From Pleurostoma richardsiae (lineage: Eukaryota > Ascomycota > Sordariomycetes > Calosphaeriales > Pleurostomataceae), in the NCBI GenBank assembly GCA_030052745.1, contig JANBVO010000036.1, positions 248,001 through 312,000 on the forward strand: a DNA stretch of 64,000 nt, given 5' to 3'. The notes below the pieces were generated by a model. The model made no database searches, was not told the DNA's origin, and was given only the letters and a program-made list of their open reading frames with translations. Shown piece after piece: positions 1 to 11,245 of this stretch (the first letter of the stretch is position 1; every line of letters begins with the position of its first letter). Made by a program: the position numbers and the translations under genes.

Positions 1-320
1 CGGACTTTTTCGGGCGACCCCTACCACATTGGTGCCAATGTGGAGGCAAGAAGCTGGATTCGGACAAGATATCCGAATGGGATTATCTTTAGTGGATCAC
101 GCGTACTATGTAGTGCTCTACAAGCAGGCCCAGACACTTAACCTCTGCTCGTGTTCGCGATGTCTTCCAAACTGGGGAATAATTCACACTCCGAGGCATG
201 CTTAACTAGTCGTTAACTTGTCCCTGCCAGTTCCCGAGGCACAGTTACAACAGAATCTTGCTTCCTTCAATTCTGAAAACTCCGACGACAATCCAGCAAC
301 GCACTCCGAGGTACCCCAAG
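1..320. promoter_or_regulatory. Upstream region of the permease gene with a CCAAT palindrome
   Basis: No gene is visible here. A perfect 9-2-9 palindrome at 24-43 (CCACATTGG, TG, CCAATGTGG) contains a CCAAT pentamer on each strand, back to back. CCAAT is the core site of the fungal CCAAT-binding complex, so it may be a binding site, but it lies nearly 300 bp from the likely start codon at 321 and could equally serve a gene to the left of the window. Confidence 0.35.
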
Positions 321-2099
321 ATGGCCGAAGCAGACAGTAAAGAAGTAGCCACATACAGTGGTGAGGCTGAGGACGTCGGCGACAGCCAAGTCTTCATCGA
401 CGATGGCCATATGATTGATGATGGCGTCCGCCGTGCTCTCAAGTCCCGTCATCTCCTGATGATTGCCCTTGGCGGTGTCATTGGGCCCGGTACTTTCTAC
501 GCCACTGGGTTTGCCCTCCGATACTCTGGCCCGGTTGGTGCTCTGATCGGCTACATAATAGTGGGGGTAGACGTCTTTCTTGTTACCCAATCCCTGGGTG
601 AGATGGCTACTGTCTTTCCATCCACTGGCTCTTTCAATGAGTTTGCTGGACGATTCGTGGACCCAGCTTTGTCGTTCGCTCTCGGGTGGAATTACTGGTA
701 CATGTGGGTCAGTAGCCAGCTTCAGGATCCTCGCTGACAACTGAAACGCGGTGAACTAATATGTACGTTTTAGGGAACTATCCTGGCCAACGAATACAAT
801 GGAGCCGCCTTGATTTTGAGCTTCTGGACCGACAAGTTACCAAACTACGCTTGGATCTTGATATGCTGGGTCTTCTTCATGTGCACATCTCTTCTTGGAG
901 TTTTGGTCTACGGAGAGATGGAATTTTGGCTGGCCTCCTTCAAGTTCATCAGTGTCATCATTCTCTACATCGTTGCAATGTAAGACCCGCAACTCCTCCT
1001 CTGGGAGAAATCTTCGCTGACCACATGCAGTCTCCTCGACACTGGAGCCATTGGCGGCGAATACATTGGCTTCAGGTATTGGTCAAACCCGGGCCCGTTC
1101 GCGAATGGAATCAACGGATTTGGCAAGGTCCTGGTTCTGGCCGCGGTCATGTACTCGGGCACAGAGGCCGTGGCCATTACTGGCGGAGAATCTCGCAACC
1201 CTAAGAAAGACATTCCTAAGGCCCTCAAGCAGACATTTTGGCGTATTCTCATTGTTTACGTGGGAATGGTCTTCTTCACTGGCCTGATTGTTGCCTCCGA
1301 CTCCGAGTCCCTGTTGAACGCGAACTCCAAATCGGCATCGTCTCCCTTTACTATCGCCTTGGTCCGGGCCGGCTGGTCAGGGGCTGGAAATCTAATCAAC
1401 GCAATAATCATCGTCACGCTTCTCTCCTCGATCAACTCGGCCATTTATATTGCCAGTCGCTGCATATTTGCCCAAGCCAAGGCTGGACGAGCACCAGGAT
1501 TCCTTGCCAAGACAACCAAGAGCGGAGTCCCTGTCAACGCCATCGTCTTTACCAACCTCTTTGGACTCATCTCACTGCTCAATATCTCCGAGAATGCCGG
1601 CAATGTCTTCACTTATCTGCTAGACATCTCGGGTGCTGCAGCATTCATTGCATGGGCATTTATCGGTCTGACTCACCTACGCTTCCGTGCCGCGATGAAG
1701 GCCCAGAACGTGCCTCTGTCGGCGCTTCCTTTTAAGGCGATGGGATATCCCTATGTGCCCTGGGTTATCTTCATCGCAAACTTGTTCCTGGTCATCATCT
1801 CTGGGTACACAACTCTGTTGACTCCGTTTGACCTTAAGGGGTTCATCTTCTCATACTTGGTTATCCCCCTTTTTGTCATCCTTTACTTGGGATGGAAGGT
1901 CTACCATAGTAAGTCCTTCACTTTTGCAAAACTCTTGGAAGTCCCTCCTGCTTACTCGTGGGGGTGTTTAGAAACCAAATGGGTCAAGCCTGCCGAAGCA
2001 GATATCTCTAGTGGCAGAAGAGATTGGTTGGGAGGCGATGAAGAAGAGGTCTCACGCACTGATATATTCAGAAAGGTGAAGAACCTCGTTATCGGCTAG
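321..2099 (+). CDS. Amino-acid/amine permease, APC superfamily (YAT type)
   Basis: This encodes a plasma-membrane permease of about 532 residues that would import amino acids or related amines by proton symport. Four exons join in phase: 321-707, 774-979, 1031-1908 and 1972-2099. The N-terminal family motif reads GGVIGPGTFYATG, followed by EMATVFPSTGSF, GFRYW and the conserved SRNPKKDIPKA loop, and there are about 12 hydrophobic segments. The last intron is 63 nt and free of stops, so an unspliced reading is also open, but splicing restores the usual KTKW ending. The start at 321 is preferred to an in-frame ATG at 258 because it gives a normal-length hydrophilic N-terminus. It lies near a copper amine oxidase gene, which suits uptake of an amine or amino acid. 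Exact substrate is unknown. Confidence 0.9.
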
Positions 2100-2914
2100 A
2101 TAGACTTGATTCAGCAAAGGGACCAACAAGATCGGATACCAGCCCAGAACGTCAGGGTCCTTGCCGCATCTAGCCGTATAATTAGTAGTACCTTGTGTTC
2201 CTCCTTCACTCGACCTCATTACTCAATCTACGGCCTTCGCAGAAGTCTTACACTTTTAAGGGCCCTGCGTGCTCGCTGCGTGCTCCTTGCGTGCATTGCT
2301 TGCATCAACACCAAATCTTAGCTTAACTCCGAGGGGAATCCCTACTGGATCACTTTCAGTGAAGATCAGACTTACATAATGTCGCGAAGGCTGAAGGCTG
2401 TTTAAAGTGCAATTGCTACTCGGTAATTGATGTTCGTCTTTTGCCGCAACACGCAATAATGTACCAAGACCAACAAATCTCGGGGATTGGATTGTAAAGC
2501 CACGCCCCCTAACCAAGGCCCCGACACCGCCGGTTTGACTGGCGGGCTTCCTTATCGGCCAAACCCAACTTTCGGACTCCTTCGGGGCCCACATGACGAT
2601 CGCAGTCACGGTCCCTTCCCCTGTCCTGATAAGACAATTCAGGCGCAGAGTTCGGGATCGAGTCCGGCGAGGGCTGGAGGGACATGTGAGCTCGAATATG
2701 GGGTTCAATTCGCGAATTACCGTCCGCTCTGTCTTCATTAAGAGGTAAAGCTCCCTGTCACTTTGTGACACTTCCTTCTCTTAAGCATCGTATAAGGCCT
2801 GTACCTTCCGACGCTGATTGCTTGATAGGTGCTTCATAAAATAAACTGAACGTCCAAATATCCATTCCTCACACGACCTTCTGTTTATTTCTCCAACCAT
2901 CCCTGTTGACGAAC
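2100..2914. other. Intergenic, no gene seen
   Basis: Open frames on both strands here have no recognisable family, no good splice pattern and ordinary composition. I see nothing beyond presumed terminator sequence on the left and promoter sequence on the right; an A/T-rich stretch (ATAAAATAAAC, about 2837-2847) precedes the next start codon. Confidence 0.4.
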
Positions 2915-3478
2915 ATGACCGTCAGTCCCAAGACATTTCAGAGCGACGACAGTGTCCTCGACCCCGCCATCAAGGCTCACATCGCATCGTTGTACGCAGC
3001 AGTGGACAACAAAGAGCTTGAAGCTTGGGGTGCCCATTTCACAGAGGATGCCGTGTTCAAGAAGGGCACTTCCAACGTGAAGGGAAGGGACAGTAAGAAT
3101 TTATATTCCCGAGAGTCGAGCGATTGACTGCTCGCGAGCCGCTTTCCTAACATGCTCTCCAGCTCTAGTTAACCTCGTAACAAAATCCTGGGCGAGCTTG
3201 AAGAGCCGCGATCACACCGTCTATGCGGTCTTTCCCTTCGGACCAAAGGCCGAGGAGGTAATGTTGCATGGACGAAGCAACAACGTGTCCTTGGAAGGCG
3301 AAGCTAGTACTTTCACCTGGGCCGCACGAATGCATTTCAAGAGAAGCGCGGCTGGCTCGGTTCTGATTGACAAGTATACTATCATCGTAGTAAGTTCAAG
3401 AAGAGCAGACTCTTGTTGCCGCTCTGCATTGTCGGTTGGCTAAGAATATTGTAGGACCCGCATCCATCGACCTTGTGA
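2915..3478 (+). CDS. SnoaL/NTF2-like small protein
   Basis: Three exons (2915-3092, 3163-3389, 3455-3478) join in phase to give a protein of 142 residues. The start at 2915 follows a CGAAC context; an upstream in-frame TTG is not used. The N-terminal half has the pattern of the SnoaL-like/NTF2-like fold: a helix with ASLYAAVDNKELEAW, then HFTEDAVF, then GRD, followed by beta strands ending in FKRSAAGSVLIDKY. Proteins of this fold include polyketide cyclases, ketosteroid isomerases, dehydratases and many of unknown role, so no reaction can be assigned. No signal peptide or membrane segment is seen, so it is probably cytosolic. It sits between the permease and the regulator pair. Confidence 0.7.
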
Positions 3479-3596
3479 TGATTATCACCATGAGGTGGCA
3501 ATGGGTCTGGCTTTGGCGGCCTATTGCATGTTAATGAAGTTCATATGGGCAGTTTCACTATAGACCGAAGATAGAATCGAGTCGAGTGAATAGATC

Positions 3597-5629
3597 TCAT
3601 ATTGGCCTTGAACTATCGTCGTCCGCACACATTTCCCATAGCATTCTGGATGTGCCCCGGTGAATGCCGCTCTCTTCCAGTTTCCGTACTAGTTCCTGAA
3701 GGTCCCTTCTTACATCGTCTGCTAAATATCCCAGTGGTTGACATCGAGGGATAGATGTCGCTAAAAATTCAAAGGAGTCGCGGTATTGCTCGGCTTTTGG
3801 CCATCTCTCGGCGAAAATGGCCAAGACAGCGCTACAATCGCGCAACGCATCGTTTACATCTCTCGGGACGGGAATTGCCCTCGCCCATACTATATACCAA
3901 AGGGTCACGGCGGCTCGGAATTGGGATAGTATCTAATATCATCAGCTCACAGAAGCGCCAGTCCGGCATGCACAGGATGGGACCTACCACAAGCCATGGC
4001 TGTGCAATCTGCTTCTTCTTCTGGAGGGATCGGAAGCTAGTACAGGCTTCACAGCCTGCGCGAAGCGCAGTATCTGCCACGGAAGAGAACACATTTGCCT
4101 TATTAACAAAGCAAATGGAAAGGCGGGTCAGGTGACCGATATGTTGAAGCCAGACGGGGCTTCGATAGCCATCGCTGTTCGGCACACTGCGAATACGCTC
4201 TGAGTTCGCAGTTTCGGAGGAGGACACGGGAAACGTACCTGTGCCTTGCAATAACCTCAGCGTCCTCCCACTCTCTCAGCCTGTTTAGCATGTGCATTTC
4301 TAATTCCAGTGGCACACTGTCTTCCAAGGCTTCCTTTTCCACCATGTGCATGAAGAATGATTGCAGAGACCTAACTCTACAGATATGAGCAAAGGTTCGT
4401 AGATCAGGCTCTGCCATCTCTTCCCTGGAGTCGCAGTCGGATAGCCAAGGCACCGGGGACTCGGGTTCGGGAATGGCCTCGCATAAGGGACTCGAGATGT
4501 ACATGTCAGGCAGGCTAACAGGAGTGCCAAGCGCTGTGCTGACAGCTCTATCAAGACTAGAATACTCCCATGTCAGTTAACAGCCCTTTCCGCTTTCTTC
4601 AGGATGCGCGCGTTCGCTTGCTCACACGTAGGCGCATGACCATACCCGAATTGCCATCGAGTTGGCGGGATCGTGCGCATCCCTACTTAGTCGATGGAAT
4701 CGATGTAAGCTGGCAAATTTCATAATCACGCCGCTGATGTGCGCGATACGCCAGGTATTTTCGGCATGAAGCGCAAACATTGCGGATAACAACATCGCTT
4801 GTAAGCGGATGAGTGGAGTAGAAGTAGAATCTGTCATGATTGATTGCTCAGCTTGGGCTGTTGACTTGAGGTTCTGGGGGTTGAAGTAAGGTGAGTTGTC
4901 AGATTTGGACTCAATGAGGGAGCCCAGGGCGAATATCTGGACATATGATCAGCATCGAATCTATCCCCGACCGGACGATGAAGGAACCGGTGATAATACC
5001 ATTTTGACGAAGAAGGCCGGCCATCCCACAAGAGCACCACTACTTGGCAGGGATTCTTTCCATGCAGTATAATAGTCTGAACAGAGCTTCATATCCAGGA
5101 ACGGGTACTGCGGATGTATGACGGCAAAATAAGTCCTAAAGAAGGAAGCAGCCGCCGGAAGTGTAATATCCTCTGGCGAAGCGCTAGTATCGCTATGTAA
5201 GTTGAGACCTCGCCCATTAAAGGTGAAGCCTGGTGATATAGACGGTAACGTGTTGGCCCCGCGGCCATGCCCTATATGCAAGCCATCGTGCTGGTCCAAC
5301 GATATAAGACTAGGCGGACGACCCGTGCTAGAAGACCTGTGTCGAGACAGAGGAAGGTCGGTATTCCTTCCTGCTACCGGGGAAAGCTGCCATTGAGTCG
5401 TCCGGGGTTCCCCTCCGGTGCTCCCAGAATCGTGTGGCGACGCTCTCGACTGTTGTGCGGCGGCATGAACAGGGCTTTTGTCCGGGAAAATATGTCCATC
5501 CAAAGACCCCAAAGCATGACTACCCGGCGTGATACCATTCTGGTCTGATGATTCTTCTTCAAAGCCGCAATGCTGGTTCCATCGGCGTTTCCGCGTCCCA
5601 GACTGGCCCATTAAACTGGGATGCGACAT
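3597..5629 (-). CDS. Fungal-specific regulator domain protein lacking a zinc cluster
   Basis: Five exons on the minus strand (5000-5629, 4626-4936, 4239-4556, 3988-4186, 3597-3932) join in phase to 597 residues. Residues from about 165 onward match the fungal transcription-factor middle homology region (FFRTYFAVIHPQYPFLD, then LIRLQAMLLSAMFALH, WSCAYVLDRAV). The first 160 residues hold a short basic patch (RKRRW) but no CxxC zinc cluster, and the reverse complement upstream to about 5900 contains none either. The protein aligns along most of its length with the divergent neighbour at 6105-8720, including shared intron positions, so the two are paralogues. It may act as a regulator without its own DNA contact, or may have lost its DNA-binding exon. 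Which genes it controls is unknown; the neighbouring amine oxidase and permease are candidates. Confidence 0.8.
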
Positions 5630-6104
5630 TTTGACGGGTCTTCATTGCCCGCCAGAGCGCAGCTAATCAAAGGATGGTGAGCATCCCAGGTGACCAACCT
5701 TCCACCTCTAGGATCGAGTCCCTCACCGGGAAAGCCAGGAAGCATTCATTTGGGCCAGCAGGGAGAAGCGGACCCGGAGATTCAGGATTGTTTGACGATG
5801 GGGATCAGAAGACGTCCTCGGGCGGAGAACGACTAGATAACGGGAGGGAAAATGTTACCTAAGGAAGCGTCTCCACATTAGCATGATAAGACACCTAGGT
5901 ACTCCGTACTTAGCGTTCTTTTCGCGGTAGCCCGAGGCTGGTCGGAGTCGGGAAAGCTTTGCCCCCGTGAACTTCGGTGAACTCCATTCATTAATTACCT
6001 TATGTCTAGCACTCAAAGATTCACAATTCAGTCTTTAGCCATGGCAGACACCGCTTGTTGATACCAGCATAGAGAAGGAGGAGGCTTAGAGAAAGGCAGA
6101 GAAG
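5630..6104. promoter_or_regulatory. Shared divergent promoter of the two paralogous regulators
   Basis: This 475-bp gap separates two genes transcribed away from each other, so it must hold both promoters. The 11-mer GTACTCCGTAC lies at 5899-5909. I searched the minus strand here for a missing zinc-cluster exon of the left-hand gene and found no run of spaced cysteine codons. Confidence 0.5.
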
Positions 6105-8720
6105 ATGTCGCCTCAGGTGGAAGTGTCGAATCAGGGGGAAATAGGGCCGCCCAAGAAGCAGAAACAATTGGCGTGTAAACGCTGCCGACATCGAAAGCAG
6201 AAGGTCTGCAAGTCTCGCCAAGTTGCCACAGTGCATCACTGCGAGAGGTACTTCACAATGCTTACCAACCTTCCAGTGTACCGAGATCCGGCCTTGCGAG
6301 AATTGCACCCAGTCGGGATCTGGTATGGGGCTATCCACCTCGCCCTGCCCGAAAGGTTCAACTGACCCTTGCCAGAATGTATTCCATCTGAATCAGCAAC
6401 CTCAAAGCCGCTCTTAGAAGCAGAGTGAGTTTGTCTATTCACATACAAACAGCGCTCTAGTTCTGTCGGACATACTGACACTAGCTTCCCATTCAGTTAT
6501 GTGCAGCGTTTGGAGGAGCGGGTCGCACAGCTGGAAGCCTTTATCCCTCAAGAGAGCCTCGATCACATCAACGCTACGCATGATCAATCCCGCCCAATAT
6601 CAGCGTCCAGAGCCAACATACAGGTAAGAAGTCCGCATCGACGGTAACCATCCCAATTCCGTCTCTAAAACTACGGCACAACAGCCTACCATTGAGGCCC
6701 CCTTTCCCCCTAGCCACGACCACAGAGTCGAAGCAGCCCTGCCCGGTTCTTCTGCCCGATACGCGGCAGGTAATCTCAACACATCGCCGTCTTTGCCAGA
6801 CGAACCCTTGGACCACTTGAACAACGGCTTGTTCGGTGCTGTGCCAGGCATTTACAGTCAATATCGTCCTACCGTACAGGATGAGAGTCTACTAGAACCA
6901 CCGGAAATGGGCTTGGAGTTGGAACATTTCCTAATCCAGACCTACTTTGACATGGCCCATTCTCAATATCCTATCTTAATGAAACATGAGTTTCTGCAGT
7001 GGGCTGAATCATGGCACGTTGGCGAAGATGCTCTCCCACCGTCGGTGAGGTGGAAAGGGTTCTTCGTATACATGGTGGGTTTCCCTACCCGGTTTGCGCG
7101 TATATAGTCGGAAGAATTGGCTGATCTCAGATCTTTGTCTGGCTCAAGGTATATGCTATTGCATTTCTGATGACCAAGTCTCGCATCAATGGGCCGACTA
7201 GGTCTCGGGTAGGTGATTTGTATTGGTTCCTTGTGATATCAAAACTAATTTGCATTCTAGACTTTATACGCTCTTGCAACCTCAAAATACCTACCGTACG
7301 TGATGGAATCACCCAGCGCCCTTATCCGCGCCCAAGGGTTCCTCCTCCTCACTCTTTACGCTCTTCACGTGCCATCACTGGAGACCATCATCACGCTTTC
7401 TGCACGAGCGATCAGGTTCTGCGTCGCGTCACAACTGCACCTTGTTGAAACGGAGCAGCAGCCGTTGAACAGTGATGCATTGATGCAGATACAACACCGC
7501 CGAAGAGTGTTCTGGTGTGCATATGCCATGGACCGGGTAGTATGCAGCGCATATGACTTACCATGCTCCGTCTCTGACAACCACATAACTCTTCCAGTAG
7601 GTACTAATGATCCGTAACTGAACGAGGCGTCAATTGACTTTCTCAGATGTTCGAGAACATCGACGACGACCAGTTGTCTAGTGCGGCTGCGTCAGTCCAG
7701 CGTGGATCGCAACTCCTGGCATCGAGTGCCCCTACCGGCATCTCTTCAGCTCTTCACATCATTGTTGGCCGCCAAATCGAGTCGGAAATCCAAGAAATGG
7801 TCCTCCGCAAAGACTTTGCTGCCGAATCCGGAGAAGCCTTCATATGGCGCGCAGAAATGCTCGAGAAGCTAAAGCAATGGAACCGGGGCTCCATCACGTC
7901 CACGGTGCCCACACATAAGGGATATGTCAGTCTTCGATGGCACAAGATGATATACTATTACGGCATTGTAATGCTGTACCGACCCACGAGGACAAGTGCG
8001 CAGGGGATATCCGGTGACCTGTCTGTACAGGCTTGTTGTCAGGCGCTGCTCTTGTTCAGGAAATTTCAGATGGCAAGAGAAATCGCCCAGCCGTGGCTCG
8101 GGGTAAGTTTCCAGACTTCCCATTCTTGAAAACAAAGCGTGCCACTCTTGAATCTTACACTGATCTACGTCTAGCTCCTGACCCAGTTTCAAATTGGCGT
8201 TACTCTCCTATACTGTTTTTTTGCTACTCCGCCATCACATTGGCCCTCCTCCTACAAATCTTCCGATGTTCCCGACGCAATCCGCGCCTGCTCTAGCATC
8301 CTCGCCGTGCTCGCAGAACGTTGGACCGAGGCCGAATGCATTCGGGACACCTTTGAGACCTTGGCCAAAGAAATTCCCCTCGGAGAGACGTGGGAAAGGC
8401 CAAGGAGAATAAGTGACGCAGGGAGAACCATCATTGAGGACAACCGCAAAGCAATGAGCGGGATCGTTATACATCGTCCCACATTGCGGATGATCCACGA
8501 GATGGCAACTGACGAGTTCGTTGATCCTGCCGAAGTGAACTCAGGCAGTGGTATAAACCGCACTCCCACCGCTGCGCCCGAGGCTGCAACGTCCATCTTC
8601 GATGGGATGGATTTACAGTGGGTTAATCCCATGCACACGTCGTCGCTCGAAATGAGAACCATTTTCTATCTGGAAAACGGGATGGAGGCCTTCCCTGACG
8701 GCACTCATTTTCACATGTGA
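6105..8720 (+). CDS. Zn2Cys6 fungal-specific transcription factor
   Basis: Nine exons (6105-6203, 6277-6322, 6376-6424, 6497-6623, 6685-7074, 7149-7208, 7261-7596, 7647-8102, 8175-8720) join in phase to 702 residues. Correct splicing rebuilds a canonical zinc binuclear cluster, C-x2-C-x6-C-x5-C-x2-C-x6-C, at about residues 24-49, then a short coiled coil (YVQRLEERVAQLEAF). The fungal-specific regulatory domain follows: YFDMAHSQYPIL, LIRAQGFLLLTLYALH, VFWCAYAMDRVV, and near the C-terminus LAVLAERWTEAECIRDTF. The acceptor at 7148 was chosen because the resulting VYAIAFLMTKSR aligns with IFALGSLIESKS of the paralogue at 3597-5629. It is a nuclear DNA-binding regulator, probably of nearby metabolic genes. 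Confidence 0.9.
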
Positions 8721-9021
8721 CACCAGAACGATCTTACGTATTGGCGTTGCACCAATATTTAGACCATTCAGCTCTAGGACTGCACTGGAGGAGAAGATAA
8801 ACAAAGAGCCAACAAAGAGCCCTGCTGTTTGTGGTACTGCTGTATCATCTTTTTTTTTTAAAAAAAAAAAATGATCACGGAGCAGCAAGAGCGTCACTTC
8901 AACCCGACAACTATCTATTCGAAATCCCTATCTTCTACTTCTTCTCAAGCCCACTTCGACATCTAAAATTCATCAAGAAAGGGAAATATCAATGAGGTAG
9001 TCCACAGACACACGTCCTTGA
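8721..9021. terminator. Convergent 3' region with a T-run/A-run palindrome
   Basis: Two genes converge here. At about 8849-8871 a run of about a dozen T is followed directly by a similar run of A. On either strand the transcript would carry an A/U-rich or poly-A-like tract soon after the stop codon, so it may serve as a bidirectional 3'-end signal. It could also be a simple-sequence tract without function. Confidence 0.4.
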
Positions 9022-11245
9022 TCAAAGTTTCGGCCCGCAGCAAGCTCCTTCACCATTGTCGTTCCGCTGTTCCTCATACAGGACACTCTGGTTCGCTCGC
9101 TGGGTGCTTTGCGGAACATCCAGCGCAGGGTTCTGCTCAAAGAACCCGCTTGGCTTCAGACTCACTGTCATGGTCTCGCAGGGCATGACTGGATAATCCT
9201 CTGGGCGAGGGTTGTGCGTCAAGCTGATCGAATGCCACAAGACAATGTCCTCATTGTCAACTTTGTCACCTCGGCCGGCCCATGAGCCAAGATCCCCCTT
9301 TCTCGTCTGCGTAATGGCACCACCCGGCCCGCTCTCGGGCAGTGACTGATAAGTATAGTCACCAGCGGCGTACAGCTCACCATCCCGATAGGAGGTGACC
9401 CAAAATGGGTGGGCAGCATACTTGGCACGTTTGCCGTGCCAAGATTGAAGATGCGCCAGTAGCATCTGTTTCTGTGGGCTGTGGATGGCGTACGCGACGG
9501 GCTTTCCCGACGCCTTGTTGATGACGGACGGATTGATGATTTTGTGAACTCTGCTTGGCTGGGCTTCCGAATATCCAGAGGTGGTGAGCTGCTTTTGTTT
9601 AGTGATATATCCCACACCGGCTGGGTTGTCTGCGTCGAATGGCATAGCGATTGAGTCTTCCTCGACGAAGGTATTCTTGTCACCATCAATCGCAGGATCA
9701 ATCCGCAGGGCAAATACATGTTGATGATAAGGAGCCATTACCCCATCATTAACGTTGATGCCCCATGGTACAGTCGCTCCTGGTGCGATGGGGACCGTGG
9801 AGAGAATACCGGTTGCCTGGATCCGATAATGGAGGGCAGCTGCCTGGTCAAAGTGCCACATGAAGATGTATTCGTAGTTGCCAACAGTAATGATGGTCTG
9901 CAAGACCAGAACGCGTGATCGCACAATCGAGACCTGCTTCGTAGCGCCGTCGGTGTGCTTCCAGCCGATGCCATCATCTATCTCGTGCATGCAAATGGCA
10001 TTTGGCTTTTCTACTGGGTTGCCATTTGAATCGCTGATCGTAAAAGAGAAGTACTTGTAAGGTGCATTGTGGTCAGCCAGCATTCCTCTCTGAGCTGTAG
10101 GATGTCTTTCCGAGCCCCTTCCAGACACCCAGGAGGGGGGGGGGCGGGGGGGGGCCGGGGGGGAGGAACACACCTTGATAAGTCCCAAGCAATCGCATCC
10201 TAGCGCCAGATTGTTTGCCGCAACACCGGCCCCGATGTCTCCCACGTCAAAGACGCTCTTCCTAGAGTACGGGGTTCTCGGGTCGCCGTACGGCACAAAC
10301 ATCTCGCTCAAACTGAGACGATGGAACAGCTCCCGTCCATCATACGTCACATCGTGCAGCACCATGCCTTCGCGCCAGTTGAAGCCCAACCTGAACCGCC
10401 ACTTTTGCCACGTCACGAGATGTCGATCCACCTTGAACGAGGCACCCAGCGGTTGGTGGACAGTGAGAGGTTTGAGATCTGTTCTCTTGGGTTGAGGCTG
10501 GAGGTCATGGTGCCATTCCTTGGGCGTATGGCGTGCATATTTCACGTCTGGAGTTACACCGTGGTCTGAGCCGATGGGCAAGTCAATAATGTCGACAAGC
10601 TCCTTGGTGAGATAATCGACAACTGGAGAAAATGGGAGAGGGTTGTCGTAGGCGTTGGAGCCCGGATGTGACCTATATTTCGCATAGAGGAAGCACTTCG
10701 GAGGCGATCTCACGTTAGTCGGATTTCCTCACTCTCACTAGATAGGAGCACCCGGCAATATGTAAACGGGATCTCCTCACCTGTGCGAGTCGCTGCGTTG
10801 CGTCCCCCGAATCTCGACCATACGGCCAAGTATCACACACCACGACCATATCGTCTGGTAGTCCATACTCTTTGATTCGCTCAACCACCTTAGGGTGGCT
10901 CAAACACTTATCCCTCACGACGAGGACTTCATCCATATCTGCTTGCCCATGATACTTTGAATCGAGTTTTTCCGTGTCCTCGATCTCCGACGTATCCAGG
11001 TTCACTATCGCGAAGTATAAGTCTGCGGTTCCGCGGAGATAGTACAATGATGATGCTCGGCGAGCGGGAGCAGGTGGGAGGACAGATGCACGTCTTTCAG
11101 CGGCTAAGAACTTCCTCAGGTTCGCTTTCGGCGGCTCAATCAGCACAATATTTTTAAAATGCACTCCAGTCCGTTGATTGTGGCTCTTAATGAGCTTAGC
11201 CACGTTGACAATCTCTGTTGGTGTTAAGGGGTCGAGAGGATGCAT
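9022..11245 (-). CDS. Copper amine oxidase
   Basis: This enzyme oxidises primary amines to aldehydes with release of ammonia and hydrogen peroxide, using copper and a self-made topaquinone cofactor. Three exons (10781-11245, 10174-10695, 9022-10089) give 684 residues, the normal length. The cofactor tyrosine is in TVGNYEY, the catalytic aspartate region is SVFDVGDIGAG, copper histidines are in HQHVF, and the C-terminal block reads LTHNPRPEDYPVMP. The start at 11245 gives the usual MHPLDPLTPTEI opening; an in-frame ATG at 11284 would add 13 residues. The 84-nt second intron (10090-10173) is in frame and G/C-homopolymer-rich. The protein ends in PKL, close to the peroxisomal signal [SAC]-K-L, so a peroxisomal site is possible. 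With the permease upstream it suggests an amine-utilisation module. Confidence 0.93.
10090..10173 (-). other. G-run-rich, stop-free intron of the amine oxidase gene
   Basis: On the plus strand, about 10134-10163 holds repeated runs of four or more G broken by single C or CC. The tract lies inside an intron that starts GTGTGT and ends CAG on the coding strand. Its 84 nt contain no stop codon in the coding frame, so retention would insert a proline/serine-rich 28-residue segment between LGLIK and RGMLAD. The family has no insert at this point, so splicing is the better reading. The G runs could form a quadruplex on the template strand. Confidence 0.7.

Noticed and set aside
2256-2771. 171-codon minus-strand open frame
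   Set aside because: No recognisable motif, no splice structure, and it overlaps the likely 3' region of the permease gene.
5630-5900. Missing zinc-cluster exon of the left-hand regulator
   Set aside because: I read the reverse strand here for a CxxC cluster and found none; the absence is reported as a finding instead.
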